Part shown: in pieces, positions 1 to 8,704 of the stretch
Layout: each line of letters starts with the position of its first letter
How positions within the stretch are numbered: position 1 is the stretch's first letter
NCBI GenBank assembly: GCA_016788635.1
Contig: JAEUSU010000008.1
Location: forward strand, 1 to 64,000
Length of the DNA stretch: 64,000 nt
Direction: 5' to 3'
Source: Flavobacteriales bacterium
Lineage (GTDB): Bacteria > Bacteroidota > Bacteroidia > Flavobacteriales_F > PHOS-HE28
Made by a program: the position numbers and the translations under genes
Notes under the pieces: model-generated
Database searches by the model: none
What the model saw: only the letters and a program-made list of their open reading frames with translations
What the model was told of the DNA's origin: nothing

Positions 1-983
1 TCGGTGCGCGGGTCGCCGATCACGGTGCTGCCCAGGCGCTTGCCGATGGCGATCTGCACATCCTCCAGCACGTTGGCGGGCACCAGGATGCGGCGCGCGC
101 CGGTGCAGCGCTGTCCGCACTTCAGCGTCATCTCCTTGCCCACTTCCTTGATGAAGAGGTCGAACTCCTCGGTGCCCGGCACGGCGTCGGGGCCGAGCAC
201 GATGGCGTTGAGGCTGTCGGCCTCCATGTTGAAGGGCACGCTCTCGTCGATGATGCGGTCGTGGCGCTTCAGCATGCGGCCCGTGCTGGCGCTGCCGGTG
301 AAGGTCACGACGTCCTGGCTCATCACATGGTCCAGCAAACCGTTGGCACTGCCTACGATGAGTTGGATGGCGCCCTCGGGCACGATGCCGCTGGCCACGA
401 TGTCCTTCACCATGGCCTCGGTGAGGTAGCTGGTCACGGTAGCGGGCTTCACCACGGCGGGCACGCCGGCCATCCAGTTCACGGCCACCTTCTCCAGCAT
501 GCCCCAGATGGGGAAGTTGAAGGCGTTGATGTGCACGGCCACGCCTTCCTTGGGCACCATGATGTGGTGGCCGATGAAGGTGCCCTGCTTGCTGGTCTTG
601 ATGGCCTCGCCGTCCACGTAGAAGGGCATGTTGCCCAGCGTGCGGCGCAAGCTGGCGTTGGCGAAGAGGTTGCCGATGCCGCCCTCGATGTCCACCCAGC
701 TGTCGGCCTTGGTGGCGCCGGTGCGGTAGCTGATGGTGTAGTACTTGTCCTTGCGCTCCATCAGGTAGAGGGCGAGTGCCTTGAGCATGCGGCCGCGCTC
801 GGGGAAGGTCATTTTGCGCAGGGGCGGGCCGCCGACGGTGCGGGCGTAGTGGAGCATGGCGGCGAAGTCGAGGCCGCCGGAGGAGGTGGTGGCGATCAAT
901 TCGCCGGTGGAGGCGTCAACGAGCTCGGCTTGTTTCCCGGAGCCCTTCACCCAGGTTCCAGCGATGTAGTTCTCTAATTGCAT
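1..983 (-). CDS. paaZ: Phenylacetate degradation bifunctional protein PaaZ, N-terminal part (window-truncated)
   Basis: About 327 N-terminal residues are visible; the frame runs off the left edge. They match the aldehyde dehydrogenase half of PaaZ (PaaN), the ring-opening hydrolase/dehydrogenase of aerobic phenylacetyl-CoA degradation. Diagnostic blocks are ADSWVDIEGGIGNLFANA, VAVHINAFNFPIWGMLEK and VTFTGSASTGRMLKRHD, followed by the cysteine-bearing stretch KCGQRCTGARR. The MaoC-like hydratase half would lie outside the window. The start at 983 gives MQLENYIAGTWVKGSG, the usual beginning of the family. A box GACCTTCG (988-995, minus strand) ends 4 nt before the ATG, a weak version of the promoter pattern seen elsewhere here. 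paaY lies 28 kb away. Confidence in the family is high. Confidence 0.93.
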   Translation of the reverse strand, partial: MQLENYIAGTWVKGSGKQAELVDASTGELIATTSSGGLDFAAMLHYARTVGGPPLRKMTFPERGRMLKALALYLMERKDKYYTISYRTGATKADSWVDIEGGIGNLFANASLRRTLGNMPFYVDGEAIKTSKQGTFIGHHIMVPKEGVAVHINAFNFPIWGMLEKVAVNWMAGVPAVVKPATVTSYLTEAMVKDIVASGIVPEGAIQLIVGSANGLLDHVMSQDVVTFTGSASTGRMLKRHDRIIDESVPFNMEADSLNAIVLGPDAVPGTEEFDLFIKEVGKEMTLKCGQRCTGARRILVPANVLEDVQIAIGKRLGSTVIGDPRT

Positions 984-1014
984 GGTGCGAAGGTCGAATG
1001 TTCGATGCTCTGGA

Positions 1015-1107
1015 TCAGGAAACCTTGATCATTGAGCCTTGAGGCTTGTGACTTGGGTCTTCCGCGCAGCGGCCCCATTGCCCGCAGGCGTAGTTCTTTA
1101 ACTGCAT
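1015..1107 (-). pseudogene. Duplicated 5' end of paaZ (30-codon remnant or leader ORF)
   Basis: A 30-codon frame upstream of paaZ begins MQLKNYACGQWG, against MQLENYIAGTWVKG in paaZ; the first codons are also alike at DNA level. It then diverges and stops at 1015, 31 nt before the paaZ ATG. It has its own ATG and a well-formed box TACTTTGC 4 nt upstream. It looks like a tandem duplication of the paaZ start that kept the promoter and decayed. A short leader peptide is the alternative. Confidence 0.6.
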
Positions 1108-1111
1108 ACCG

Positions 1112-1119
1112 GCAAAGTA
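1112..1119 (-). promoter_or_regulatory. Predicted -7 promoter box for the paaZ transcript
   Basis: TACTTTGC on the minus strand resembles the Bacteroidota -7 element TAnnTTTG. It ends 4 nt before the ATG of the duplicated paaZ start, so the transcript would begin at or next to that ATG and run on into paaZ. No clear -33 TTG was found at the usual spacing. Confidence 0.5.
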
Positions 1120-1142
1120 AACCCAATGGACACCAATGGTAG

Positions 1143-1175
1143 CGTATGGACGCCGCGTCAATCGGCGTCCATACG
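1143..1175. promoter_or_regulatory. 13-bp perfect inverted repeat, candidate operator between paaZ and chitinase
   Basis: The arms CGTATGGACGCCG (1143-1155) and CGGCGTCCATACG (1163-1175) are perfect reverse complements around a 7-nt spacer. They lie in the 341-nt gap between the divergent paaZ and chitinase genes, about 35-70 nt upstream of the predicted paaZ-side transcription start. There is no T tract, so a regulator-binding site is more likely than a terminator. The rest of the gap holds the paaZ remnant and the two promoter boxes. Confidence 0.5.
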
Positions 1176-1312
1176 TGTCCATATGCGGGCTGAAACTGAA
1201 ACGGTAGGGGACTTGCTTTGGGCGTGCCTTCGCAAGGCCTGGAGTCCGGTCGGTCGTTTCAACCAGGCTATCGATCACGCACTTTCCTCTACCGATTTCT
1301 GAAGCCTGCCCA

Positions 1313-1320
1313 TAGCTTGC
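1313..1320 (+). promoter_or_regulatory. Predicted -7 box of the chitinase gene
   Basis: TAGCTTGC ends 4 nt before the ATG at 1325 (spacer gccc). This is the same geometry as upstream of queA, paaY, the GlcNAc-kinase-like gene and others in the window, and it implies a leaderless or nearly leaderless transcript. Confidence 0.45.
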
Positions 1321-1324
1321 GCCC

Positions 1325-2626
1325 ATGCTCCGTTACGTGTTCATATCCATTGCTCTCGCCCTTTGTAGCACTTCCATCATTGGTCAGGACCTGGTGGGTT
1401 ATTGGCACAACTGGAACGACCTCAACGCACCGTACATCGAGCTGGACCAGGTGGATCCGCGTTACACGGTGATCCAGGTGTCGTTCGCGGTGCCCGCTGT
1501 AGGCACCAGCCATTTGATGGAGTTCAGTCCAGCAGAGACCTCCCAAGCCGCGTTCATCGCGCAAGTGGCGGCCGTGCAGGCGAATGGAAGAAAGGTGCTC
1601 ATCAGCGTGGGCGGTGCCAATGCCACCGTGCATCTGGACAGCGATACCGAGCGCGATGAGTTCGTGAGCAGTTTGCTGGGCATCATGGATACCTACGGGT
1701 TCGATGGCATGGACATCGATCTGGAGGGCAGTTCGGTGGCCATCACCGGTGGCAGCATCACCGCGCCAGTGGATGTCGGCATCATCCGCATGATCGATGC
1801 GGTGAACACCATTGCAGACGCCTTCGAGCTTGCCCACGGCGTTCCGATGATGCTCACCATGGCACCGGAGACGGCCTATGTACAGGGGGGCATGAGCGCT
1901 TTTGGCGGCATCTGGGGCGCCTACCTGCCCTTGATCCACGCCCTGCGCGACCGGATCGATCTGTTGCACGTGCAGTTGTACAACAGCGGCAGCATGTACG
2001 GCATTGATGGAGGCATCTACACCCAAGGCACGGCCGACTTCATCGTGAGCCAGACCGAGGCGGTGATCCTGGGCTTCAACACCGCCGGAGGCTTTTTTCA
2101 GGGGCTGCCCGCGCACCGGGTGGCGGTGGGCCTACCCGCATGCCCAGACGCTGCTGGAGGTGGTTACACGGACACGGCCACCGTGCGCATGGCGGTGGAA
2201 TACTTGCTGGGCGTGGGGCCGCAGCCTGGCAGTTACGTGCTTGCCGAGCCGGGTGGCTATCCGGACATCGGTGGCATGATGACCTGGAGCATCAACTGGG
2301 ATGCGGTCGCAGCCTGTAGCGGAGCTTACAGCTATGCCGAGACCTTCGCCCGCATTTTCAGTGGCTTGCCCACGTCCGTGAACGCGCGCCAGGTCATGGA
2401 GCTCACTGTTGGTCCAGTCCCCGCACGGGATCGGCTCGGTTTCTTTCCTCCGCTCCTCGAAAGTACCGGGGCCACTATTTTGGACATGCAGGGTCGTGCC
2501 TTGGTGAATACGCCGCTTTCCGCAGGCTCGGCCGGCATTGATGTGGCGCACCTGCCGGCGGGCACCTACGTCCTGGTGCTGCAAGGCGCCGGGGGTGTGC
2601 GGCATGTCCGGTTCGTAAGGGAGTAG
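1325..2626 (+). CDS. Secreted GH18 chitinase-like glycosidase with T9SS sorting domain
   Basis: The 433-residue protein starts with a signal peptide (MLRYVFISIALALCSTSIIG). The GH18 catalytic signature DxxDxDxE is intact as D127-G-M-D130-I-D132-L-E134, preceded by the KVLISVGG strand typical of the barrel. The chitinase mechanism is substrate-assisted, with the final Glu as acid/base, and E134 is present. The last 75 or so residues, ending AGTYVLVLQGAGGVRHVRFVRE-like, form a T9SS type A sorting domain, so the enzyme is exported across the outer membrane and anchored or released. It stands alone with its own promoter. Chitin is the likeliest substrate, but other N-acetylglucosamine glycans are possible. 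Confidence 0.9.
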   Translation: MLRYVFISIALALCSTSIIGQDLVGYWHNWNDLNAPYIELDQVDPRYTVIQVSFAVPAVGTSHLMEFSPAETSQAAFIAQVAAVQANGRKVLISVGGANATVHLDSDTERDEFVSSLLGIMDTYGFDGMDIDLEGSSVAITGGSITAPVDVGIIRMIDAVNTIADAFELAHGVPMMLTMAPETAYVQGGMSAFGGIWGAYLPLIHALRDRIDLLHVQLYNSGSMYGIDGGIYTQGTADFIVSQTEAVILGFNTAGGFFQGLPAHRVAVGLPACPDAAGGGYTDTATVRMAVEYLLGVGPQPGSYVLAEPGGYPDIGGMMTWSINWDAVAACSGAYSYAETFARIFSGLPTSVNARQVMELTVGPVPARDRLGFFPPLLESTGATILDMQGRALVNTPLSAGSAGIDVAHLPAGTYVLVLQGAGGVRHVRFVRE

Positions 2627-2749
2627 GGCGGTCTGCCCCCCAACGCGGTTGGGAGCATATGGATGGGAGGGGAGTGAACCGGTATTTATTCTTATGGATA
2701 TCAGAAGGTTGGAACTTCCATCCGTATCCTTGTGCCACAATCCCATTCC

Positions 2750-3517
2750 ATGAAACGCCCCACCATTCAAACCCTGAGTTTCTCTTTCGCACTGCTTGCG
2801 CTTCCAATCCTCGCCGGTTGCGGCGAGCCGGCGCCCGCCCCTGAACCGGCACCTGCTCCCGCGCCTGCCGTCGAAGCACAGAAGCCCATCGTGTCAGAGG
2901 CGCTGACCGCCGAACAGCAGGCCGCGCTTACACCCGATGCCATCATCCAACAGTTCAAGGATGGCAATGCCCGCTTCCTGAAGAACGACCTGACCATGCG
3001 CGACCACACCGCCAAGGTGCGTTCCGCCGCTGGTGGCCAGTTCCCCAAGGCGGTGGTGCTCTCCTGCCTGGACAGCCGCATTCCGGTTGAGGATGTGTTC
3101 GATCTGGGCCTCGGCGATGTGTTCGTGGGCCGCGTGGCCGGCAACATCGTGAACGAGGACCTGCTGGGCAGCATGGAGTTCGGCACCAAGGTGATGGGCT
3201 CCAAGGTGATCCTGGTGCTGGGCCACAAGCATTGCGGTGCCGTGGTATCGGCCATCGACAATGTGAAGCTCGGCAACATCACCGCCATGCTTGCCAAGAT
3301 CCAGCCAGCGGTGAAGAAGTCACAGGATTTCGCCGGCGAGAAGGTCACCTCCAACGTGGAGTTCGTGGACCACGTGGCCAAGAACAACGTGCGCAACGTG
3401 CAGGAGGAGATCATGGCCAAGAGCCCCATCATTGCCGAACTGGTGAAGGCCGGTACGGTGAAGATCGTGGGTGCCTACTACGACATGGAGACCGGTGCAG
3501 TGGAGTTCCTGAACTAG
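2750..3517 (+). CDS. Beta-class carbonic anhydrase, lipoprotein
   Basis: This 255-residue protein hydrates CO2 reversibly. The zinc ligands and catalytic dyad of beta carbonic anhydrases are visible: C106-L-D108-S-R110 and H159-K-H-C162. The N-terminus is a lipoprotein signal (LALPILAGCGEPAPAPEPA), so the mature protein should be tethered in the periplasm or at the surface through a Pro/Ala-rich linker. That is unlike the usual cytoplasmic enzymes. The ATG at 2750 is chosen over an in-frame ATG at 2732 because it gives the compact lipoprotein signal MKRPTIQTLSFSFA. A strong terminator follows, so the gene is monocistronic. Confidence 0.93.
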   Translation: MKRPTIQTLSFSFALLALPILAGCGEPAPAPEPAPAPAPAVEAQKPIVSEALTAEQQAALTPDAIIQQFKDGNARFLKNDLTMRDHTAKVRSAAGGQFPKAVVLSCLDSRIPVEDVFDLGLGDVFVGRVAGNIVNEDLLGSMEFGTKVMGSKVILVLGHKHCGAVVSAIDNVKLGNITAMLAKIQPAVKKSQDFAGEKVTSNVEFVDHVAKNNVRNVQEEIMAKSPIIAELVKAGTVKIVGAYYDMETGAVEFLN

Positions 3518-3540
3518 GCACTGGCGGCTAGCTGCTTTGC

Positions 3541-3577
3541 AAGAACGCCATGGTGATCCCATGGCGTTCTTCTTTTT
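3541..3577 (+). terminator. Rho-independent terminator after the carbonic anhydrase gene
   Basis: A perfect 13-bp stem, AAGAACGCCATGG (3541-3553) with CCATGGCGTTCTT (3559-3571), has a 5-nt loop and is followed by CTTTTT. It sits 24 nt after the carbonic anhydrase stop codon. Confidence 0.9.
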
Positions 3578-3676
3578 CGGCCAGGTGGAGCGTGCCGCAC
3601 ATGTGTGGCGTTCCTTGCCGTACCATCTTTGCCGGGCTTCTATCGCCGGACCGTCATTGACCCTTTCCCAGACCGC

Positions 3677-4456
3677 ATGAAACTTCTTGTGCTGCCCGCA
3701 TTGTTGCTGCCTTTGCTGGTCAAGGCCCAGACGGACCGTGTGGTGGAGAACAACCAGAACCTCTGGTTCAGCCACTGGGGTGACCACCACGTGGCTGAGA
3801 AGTGGAGCGTGCACAGCGAGTTCCACATCCGGCGGGCGGACATGGGCGCCAGCCCACAGCAGTTGCTCATCCGCCCGGCGGTGAACTTCCACCTGAATGA
3901 CATGGTCAAGTTCACCCTGGGCTACAGCTACTACGAGAATTATGGCTTCGGCGAGTTCCCCATCCGCTTCAACAATTGGGAGCACCACATCTATGAGCAA
4001 GTGCAGACCACGCACCGCTTGGGAAAGCTGGTGATGGCACATCGTTTCCGCATGGAGCACCGGTGGGTCGCCCAGATCGTGCCCGACCCGAGCGGGGGGG
4101 ATGGAGGGGTATTCGATGGCTACAGCACCTCCAACCGCATGCGTTATCGCCTGTGGAACACCTACCCGCTGAACCCCAATGGCAAACTGACCGGCAATGC
4201 CTATTGGGAGCTCTTTCTGGTGACGCGAGCACCGAGCGGGGTGGATCGCTGGAACCAGAACAGGCTGGCCGTGATGCTGGGCTACCGTTTCACCAAGGAG
4301 CTGAACGTGCTGGTGGGCTACCTGCAGCAGAACCTGCAACGCGCCGGTGCCGCCAATGGCGTGGACCTCGATCAGCGCAACGGCACCCTGCACATCGCAG
4401 CCGTCCTCAACCTCGACTTCCGGGGCAAGACCCTGGATTACGTGCCCCAGGACTGA
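3677..4456 (+). CDS. DUF2490 family protein (predicted outer-membrane beta-barrel)
   Basis: The 259-residue protein has a signal peptide (MKLLVLPALLLPLLVKAQ) followed by alternating amphipathic strands typical of a small outer-membrane barrel. The pattern matches DUF2490, with NNQNLWFSHWGDHHVAEKW near the start, HRFRMEHRWV in the middle and the family's terminal strand pattern LNLDFRGK. The function of the family is unknown. The ATG at 3677 is chosen because it begins the signal peptide. A box CATCTTTG lies at 3624-3631. The 290 nt between this gene and the next (4457-4746) hold no gene or structure that I recognise. Confidence 0.8.
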   Translation: MKLLVLPALLLPLLVKAQTDRVVENNQNLWFSHWGDHHVAEKWSVHSEFHIRRADMGASPQQLLIRPAVNFHLNDMVKFTLGYSYYENYGFGEFPIRFNNWEHHIYEQVQTTHRLGKLVMAHRFRMEHRWVAQIVPDPSGGDGGVFDGYSTSNRMRYRLWNTYPLNPNGKLTGNAYWELFLVTRAPSGVDRWNQNRLAVMLGYRFTKELNVLVGYLQQNLQRAGAANGVDLDQRNGTLHIAAVLNLDFRGKTLDYVPQD

Positions 4457-4746
4457 GCCACATAGAGGCTTTGAGCAATTGTTTTTAGCAGCGAGCAGGT
4501 TGTGTTGAGCTGTCAACCCAATCGCCGACTCGCACGCAACAACGCGGTGTACTGATGAGCAGGCATGGCTTGGTTGCCATGGTCATGGCCAGCCACGTCT
4601 TCCCATGGTCGCATCACGGCCGTTTCATGCATCCTTGCCGGTGCGGGAGGAAGGATGCCCTGGAAGAGGCTTCACCCGCGAGGATGGTCGAAGCGCGGTC
4701 TGGGTCCATGCAAGATGCGACAGGTGCAGGCATGCATGCCGAAGGC

Positions 4747-6513
4747 CTACTGCCTGACCACCCGTTGGGTATGCACGCCGACGGGGCCTGTGGCACGGAG
4801 GAACAGCACCCCTTGGGGAATGTCTTCCAGGCTGACATGGAACGTGGATGCACCATTCAGCGATAAGGAGCGCAATCGACGCCCCTGCGCATCAAGGAGC
4901 TCGATGTGCGTGAATTCGGCTGATGAGCGGATGTGCAATTGATCTGTTGCGGGATTGGGGGATGCGCTGAAGAGCGCACCTGCGTTCAGCCCAGTGATCC
5001 CGATCGTGGCCACCGCTAGGTCCGTGCATGTGGAATCCGAGTCGCATACGCTTGCAACACTCAAGCACACGTTGTACGTGCCGGGTCCAGGAAAGCTGTA
5101 GAAAAGCGTATCACCGGTGAGCGCAGCACCCTCGACGCTCCAGATCGCTGTTCCGCCACCCGTGGAGGTGTTGTAGAAGGTGTATCCCAATGCATCGCCG
5201 GCCTGGGTGGTGAAGGAGGCAACCACCGGATAGGTGCAGCACACGAACTGGCGTGCGACAGCGGGCTGTGAGGCCGGTGTGATCCAACTGGACAAGTTCT
5301 GTCCGCTTTGCAGGGTGGAGCTGTGTGGAAAGAGGGTGGGGGTGTGGGCGAACCACTGGGGCAATACACTTATGCCCGTGCAACCTCCATTGCCCATGTC
5401 ATCGGTGAGCACCACGTGAAAGGAGTTGATCCCACCAACGGTCTTGAGCGAGGTGAGCAGAAGGCCGCCGGAACTGGTGCGGGATAAGGACACCGGATAC
5501 TCGCTTGCCGTGCTCCCGAACAGTTGGTTGCTGAGGAGGTCGCCCGACGCATTGAACTGAAGTACCAGGACGTCATAGTTCCCGTACCCGCCGGTAATGT
5601 TCTGCGCACGCAGCAAAGCGGCATAGCGTCCGGGTACGATGGTGGTTATCCCGATCACATCGAAGGCGTTGTCGATCACCCGGGTCCATTGATGGACGCC
5701 GGTCGCGGTAAGCTTGGTGATGAAACCACGCACGTTGGGTGGTCCCATGCCCAGGGTGCGGCCACCGATGTACAGGTCACCGTTGGAAGGGTCCTCCATC
5801 AGCGTGTATCCCTCGTCGGCGCTGGCCCCATCGATCCCCAGGGCCCAAAGTTCCTGCCCCAGGGAGTCGGTACGCACCACATACGCACTGGGTGCCGGCC
5901 CGCCCACGGCATCGCCGTAGCCCACCAGGGCCATGTCGCCGTTGCTGAGGCGCACGGCCTCGTAAGCCCAATCCCAATCAGCACTCCCATAGCTCCAAGA
6001 CCCGGTGACACTGCCGTTCATGTCGGTGCGTTGCAGCAGCATGTCATAGCTGCCGGCCCCCGGTGCGCGTCCCGCGATGAGGACACCACCCGGAATGCCG
6101 GTCATGCCATGGATGGCGTTGGATCCGCCGCCCACGTCGATCAGGTGCTGGTTGATGACGTTCCCGTTGAGGTCCAACACGTGCAGGATGCCATCGCGGG
6201 TGAACGTGCCGGGCCCCATGGCATAACCGCCCATGAAGATGCGGTCGCCGCTCACGGCAATGCTCCGGTCATAGATGCCCTCATCGTTCGAAGCCTCGGC
6301 CAGGGTGCGCGTCCACAGCACCCCGCCGGTGCTGTCGGTGCGGATCAACACCACACCATCATTCAACTCTCCGCCGAAGACGAAACCGCCATCGGGCAAC
6401 TGGTGACCGCCGGCCACATTGGTCAGGCCCGGGACCGGCAGGTTGATCTCAAAGGTGTTCTGGGCAGTGACCGCAACGGCCATGCACAGGCCGGCGAGCA
6501 AAGGAAGGCGCAT
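4747..6513 (-). CDS. Secreted beta-propeller/PKD protein with T9SS sorting domain
   Basis: The 588-residue protein has a signal peptide (MRLPLLAGLCMAVAVTAQ). About 400 residues of propeller-like repeats follow, with recurrent patterns such as LIRTDSTGGVLWTRTL and YVVRTDSLGQELWALG, which are common in Bacteroidota secreted proteins. A PKD-like domain follows at about 440-515 (FTTQAGDALGYTFYNTS, FPGPGTYNVCLSVA). The C-terminal T9SS type A domain (FSASPNPATDQLHIRSS to the end) predicts surface display or release. The start at 6513 is set by the signal peptide. No enzymatic motif is visible, so an adhesive or scaffold role is only a guess. Confidence 0.82.
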   Translation of the reverse strand: MRLPLLAGLCMAVAVTAQNTFEINLPVPGLTNVAGGHQLPDGGFVFGGELNDGVVLIRTDSTGGVLWTRTLAEASNDEGIYDRSIAVSGDRIFMGGYAMGPGTFTRDGILHVLDLNGNVINQHLIDVGGGSNAIHGMTGIPGGVLIAGRAPGAGSYDMLLQRTDMNGSVTGSWSYGSADWDWAYEAVRLSNGDMALVGYGDAVGGPAPSAYVVRTDSLGQELWALGIDGASADEGYTLMEDPSNGDLYIGGRTLGMGPPNVRGFITKLTATGVHQWTRVIDNAFDVIGITTIVPGRYAALLRAQNITGGYGNYDVLVLQFNASGDLLSNQLFGSTASEYPVSLSRTSSGGLLLTSLKTVGGINSFHVVLTDDMGNGGCTGISVLPQWFAHTPTLFPHSSTLQSGQNLSSWITPASQPAVARQFVCCTYPVVASFTTQAGDALGYTFYNTSTGGGTAIWSVEGAALTGDTLFYSFPGPGTYNVCLSVASVCDSDSTCTDLAVATIGITGLNAGALFSASPNPATDQLHIRSSAEFTHIELLDAQGRRLRSLSLNGASTFHVSLEDIPQGVLFLRATGPVGVHTQRVVRQ

Positions 6514-6553
6514 CGGATGAGGTTCGGTTGTGCACCAATGTAGGCGGCTCCCT

Positions 6554-7054
6554 TCATATGGAACGCCGCACCGCATAGATCCACTCGTCCTCCACCTTTC
6601 CGTTCTTCACCAAGGTGCCCTTGAGTTTCGCTTCCAGCATGAAGCCGGCCTTGGCCATGGTGCGCTGGCTGGCGGTGTTGGAGCCGAAGGTGGAGCCGTA
6701 GATCCTTGTGATCTCCGGTAACTCCGCAAAACCGAGGGTCACCATCTGCCGGATGGCGGCAGACATGATCCCTTTGCCGCGCTGACCGCGTGCGAGCCAG
6801 AAGCCGATCTCCAGGTTGCGGCGCCACAGGTCCGCCTTGGGGTGCAGCCCGATGGCCCCGCATGCTTCGCCGCCGATTTCGATGCACCGACGGAAAGGCA
6901 GCCGTTGCGCGGCCTCCGCAAGGAAGGCGCGGCCATGCTCCAGCGTGTAGGGGTGGGGGAAGGCATCGCTCAGGAAGGCCGCCACGGTGGGGTCGTTGGC
7001 GTGCTTCACCAGCGCGTGCAGGTCCTCCGGGTGGAAGGGGCGGAGCGTGAACAT
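6554..7054 (-). CDS. GNAT family N-acetyltransferase (RimJ/RimL-like)
   Basis: The 166-residue protein is a single GNAT fold. It has the N-terminal LRPFHPEDLHALVKHANDP motif typical of RimJ/L-type enzymes, the acetyl-CoA loop RGQRGKGIMSAAI (R/QxxGxG/A) and the late NTASQRTMAKAGF block. The substrate (protein N-terminus, amino acid or small molecule) cannot be read from the sequence. A box TTCCTTTG (7060-7067, minus strand) ends 5 nt before the ATG. It is followed by the divergently unrelated secreted protein gene on the same strand, 40 nt downstream. Confidence 0.9.
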   Translation of the reverse strand: MFTLRPFHPEDLHALVKHANDPTVAAFLSDAFPHPYTLEHGRAFLAEAAQRLPFRRCIEIGGEACGAIGLHPKADLWRRNLEIGFWLARGQRGKGIMSAAIRQMVTLGFAELPEITRIYGSTFGSNTASQRTMAKAGFMLEAKLKGTLVKNGKVEDEWIYAVRRSI

Positions 7055-7164
7055 GGCGGCAAAGGAATGCCGGGCGTCGCTTCGCGCTTACCAGTTCGCA
7101 GGACAGTTCGGCAGAACGTGCACATACTTTCGATGGCCCGGATCAAGTTCCTGGTCCCTTTCAA

Positions 7165-8685
7165 ATGGAACGCCAAGGTCTGCTCTTTTCCATCCTGCTC
7201 CTGCTGGTGACCAGTTTGCCGGCACAGGACTACTTCAATTACGCCATCACTCCAGGTGGCGCCACGCGCAGCTTCATACCATTCGACCTGGGCGCGGGAA
7301 ATTCGCTCAACGTGTGCGACCGGGCCTATGGCTACGACTCCAGCAGGGTGGAGTTCGTGTGGACCGCGCCGGACCAGACCGTGACCGACGCCGTGAGCTA
7401 CCGCCTGCAGACCGCGCTCACCTTCCTGAACCATGCGGCGCCGCTGGATGATGGCTATCTGGTGGCGGGCGGGAATAACAGCACTTCCTTTACCTGGCCC
7501 TTCTTGTTCAAGACATCACTATCGGGCGTGCCCGAATGGTATGTGTACTTCAGCAACCTGGCCAACCAGCAGACCCAGATCATGCGGATACTGCCGCGCG
7601 GATCGGACTATTCGGTGTACACCTATCCGGGTGGTACCTACGCACCGGCCATCTACCGCATCGATGGGGAGCTTACCGGTTCGACCTTTGGCGCTACGCT
7701 CATCACTTCGCCTGCCAATGTGAGTTTCCGTGCGTACGAGTCCCTGCAACTGGCCGCTCCCTTGGAGCACCTGCTGTGCGGCACGGCCAATGACAACAGC
7801 GCCCCACCGGCGAACATGAAGGCCATGCTGATGAAGGTGGATGCCAGTGGTGGCGCGTGGATGAAGCTGTATGACATGGGCGGTCCCGACGCAGCGATCG
7901 AGGACATGTACGCTATTCAACCGACCAGCGACGGGAACTACCTCTGCACCGGTTACTACACCACCGGTGGATCTAGCTTCGAAGGCTATGTGATGAAAGT
8001 GGATGCGGCCGGTGCGGTGCTCTGGTGCAGGACTTACACGGATGTGAGCGGCGGGCTCTGGCTTTTTGAGGCACGGGAGACCTTCGGTGGGTCGATCATC
8101 GTTTCCGGCCAGAACGGCGCCTACCAGGGCATGCTGCTACACTTGAACGGCATCGGCGATCCCATGGAAACGCTTCGCTTCCCCGCCGACCGGTTGCGCA
8201 ACTTCATTCCCGATGGGAACGCATGGAAACTCATTGGTCTCGCCAGCCTGATCGGTCTGGACCCTGATGGGTATGGATGCGATTTCCTGCCCAACGCGAA
8301 CGTGACCGCCACGACCATGACGCCAACGGTGACCAGCGTACCCTTGACGAATGCGCCTTTCACACCGGTCGCCATGCCGTTCAACCATTTTTCGCGCACC
8401 CCCACGATCGGTTGGACACAGACCTGCATTTGGAATGGCCTGGCAGAGCACGTTGCACCGGCACAGGCGTTGCGCGCCTTCCCTGTGCCATCGGATGCCA
8501 CGGTCTATCTGGAATCGGAAGGCCCGCTGCGCGGCCAGGAAGAGGTCATCGTGCGCGACCTGCGCGGTGCGGTAGTGATGGATGTGTCATACGGAACAGG
8601 TCTTGATATGAGGCAAATGGCATCCGGTATGTATGTGGCCGAATTGCCGCGAACCGGGCAGCACGTGTTGCTTGTTCGTCGATAG
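7165..8685 (+). CDS. Secreted propeller-type protein with T9SS sorting domain
   Basis: The 506-residue protein has a signal peptide ending near SLPAQ. Repeats such as MKVDASGGAWMKLYDMGG and MKVDAAGAVLWCRTY resemble those of the neighbouring propeller proteins. The C-terminus from about residue 430 (LRAFPVPSDATVYLESE to LLVRR) is a T9SS type A sorting domain with the GMYVAELP strand. A box TACTTTCG at 7126-7133 lies about 30 nt upstream of the ATG. No catalytic motif was found. It is convergent with the next gene, with 19 nt between stops and no obvious terminator. Confidence 0.8.
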   Translation: MERQGLLFSILLLLVTSLPAQDYFNYAITPGGATRSFIPFDLGAGNSLNVCDRAYGYDSSRVEFVWTAPDQTVTDAVSYRLQTALTFLNHAAPLDDGYLVAGGNNSTSFTWPFLFKTSLSGVPEWYVYFSNLANQQTQIMRILPRGSDYSVYTYPGGTYAPAIYRIDGELTGSTFGATLITSPANVSFRAYESLQLAAPLEHLLCGTANDNSAPPANMKAMLMKVDASGGAWMKLYDMGGPDAAIEDMYAIQPTSDGNYLCTGYYTTGGSSFEGYVMKVDAAGAVLWCRTYTDVSGGLWLFEARETFGGSIIVSGQNGAYQGMLLHLNGIGDPMETLRFPADRLRNFIPDGNAWKLIGLASLIGLDPDGYGCDFLPNANVTATTMTPTVTSVPLTNAPFTPVAMPFNHFSRTPTIGWTQTCIWNGLAEHVAPAQALRAFPVPSDATVYLESEGPLRGQEEVIVRDLRGAVVMDVSYGTGLDMRQMASGMYVAELPRTGQHVLLVRR

Positions 8686-8704
8686 GCGGTGACGGGAGGT
8701 CCGA

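Noticed and set aside
1143-1175. Rho-independent terminator
   Set aside because: The inverted repeat lacks a T tract on either strand and lies between divergent genes, so no transcript would end there.
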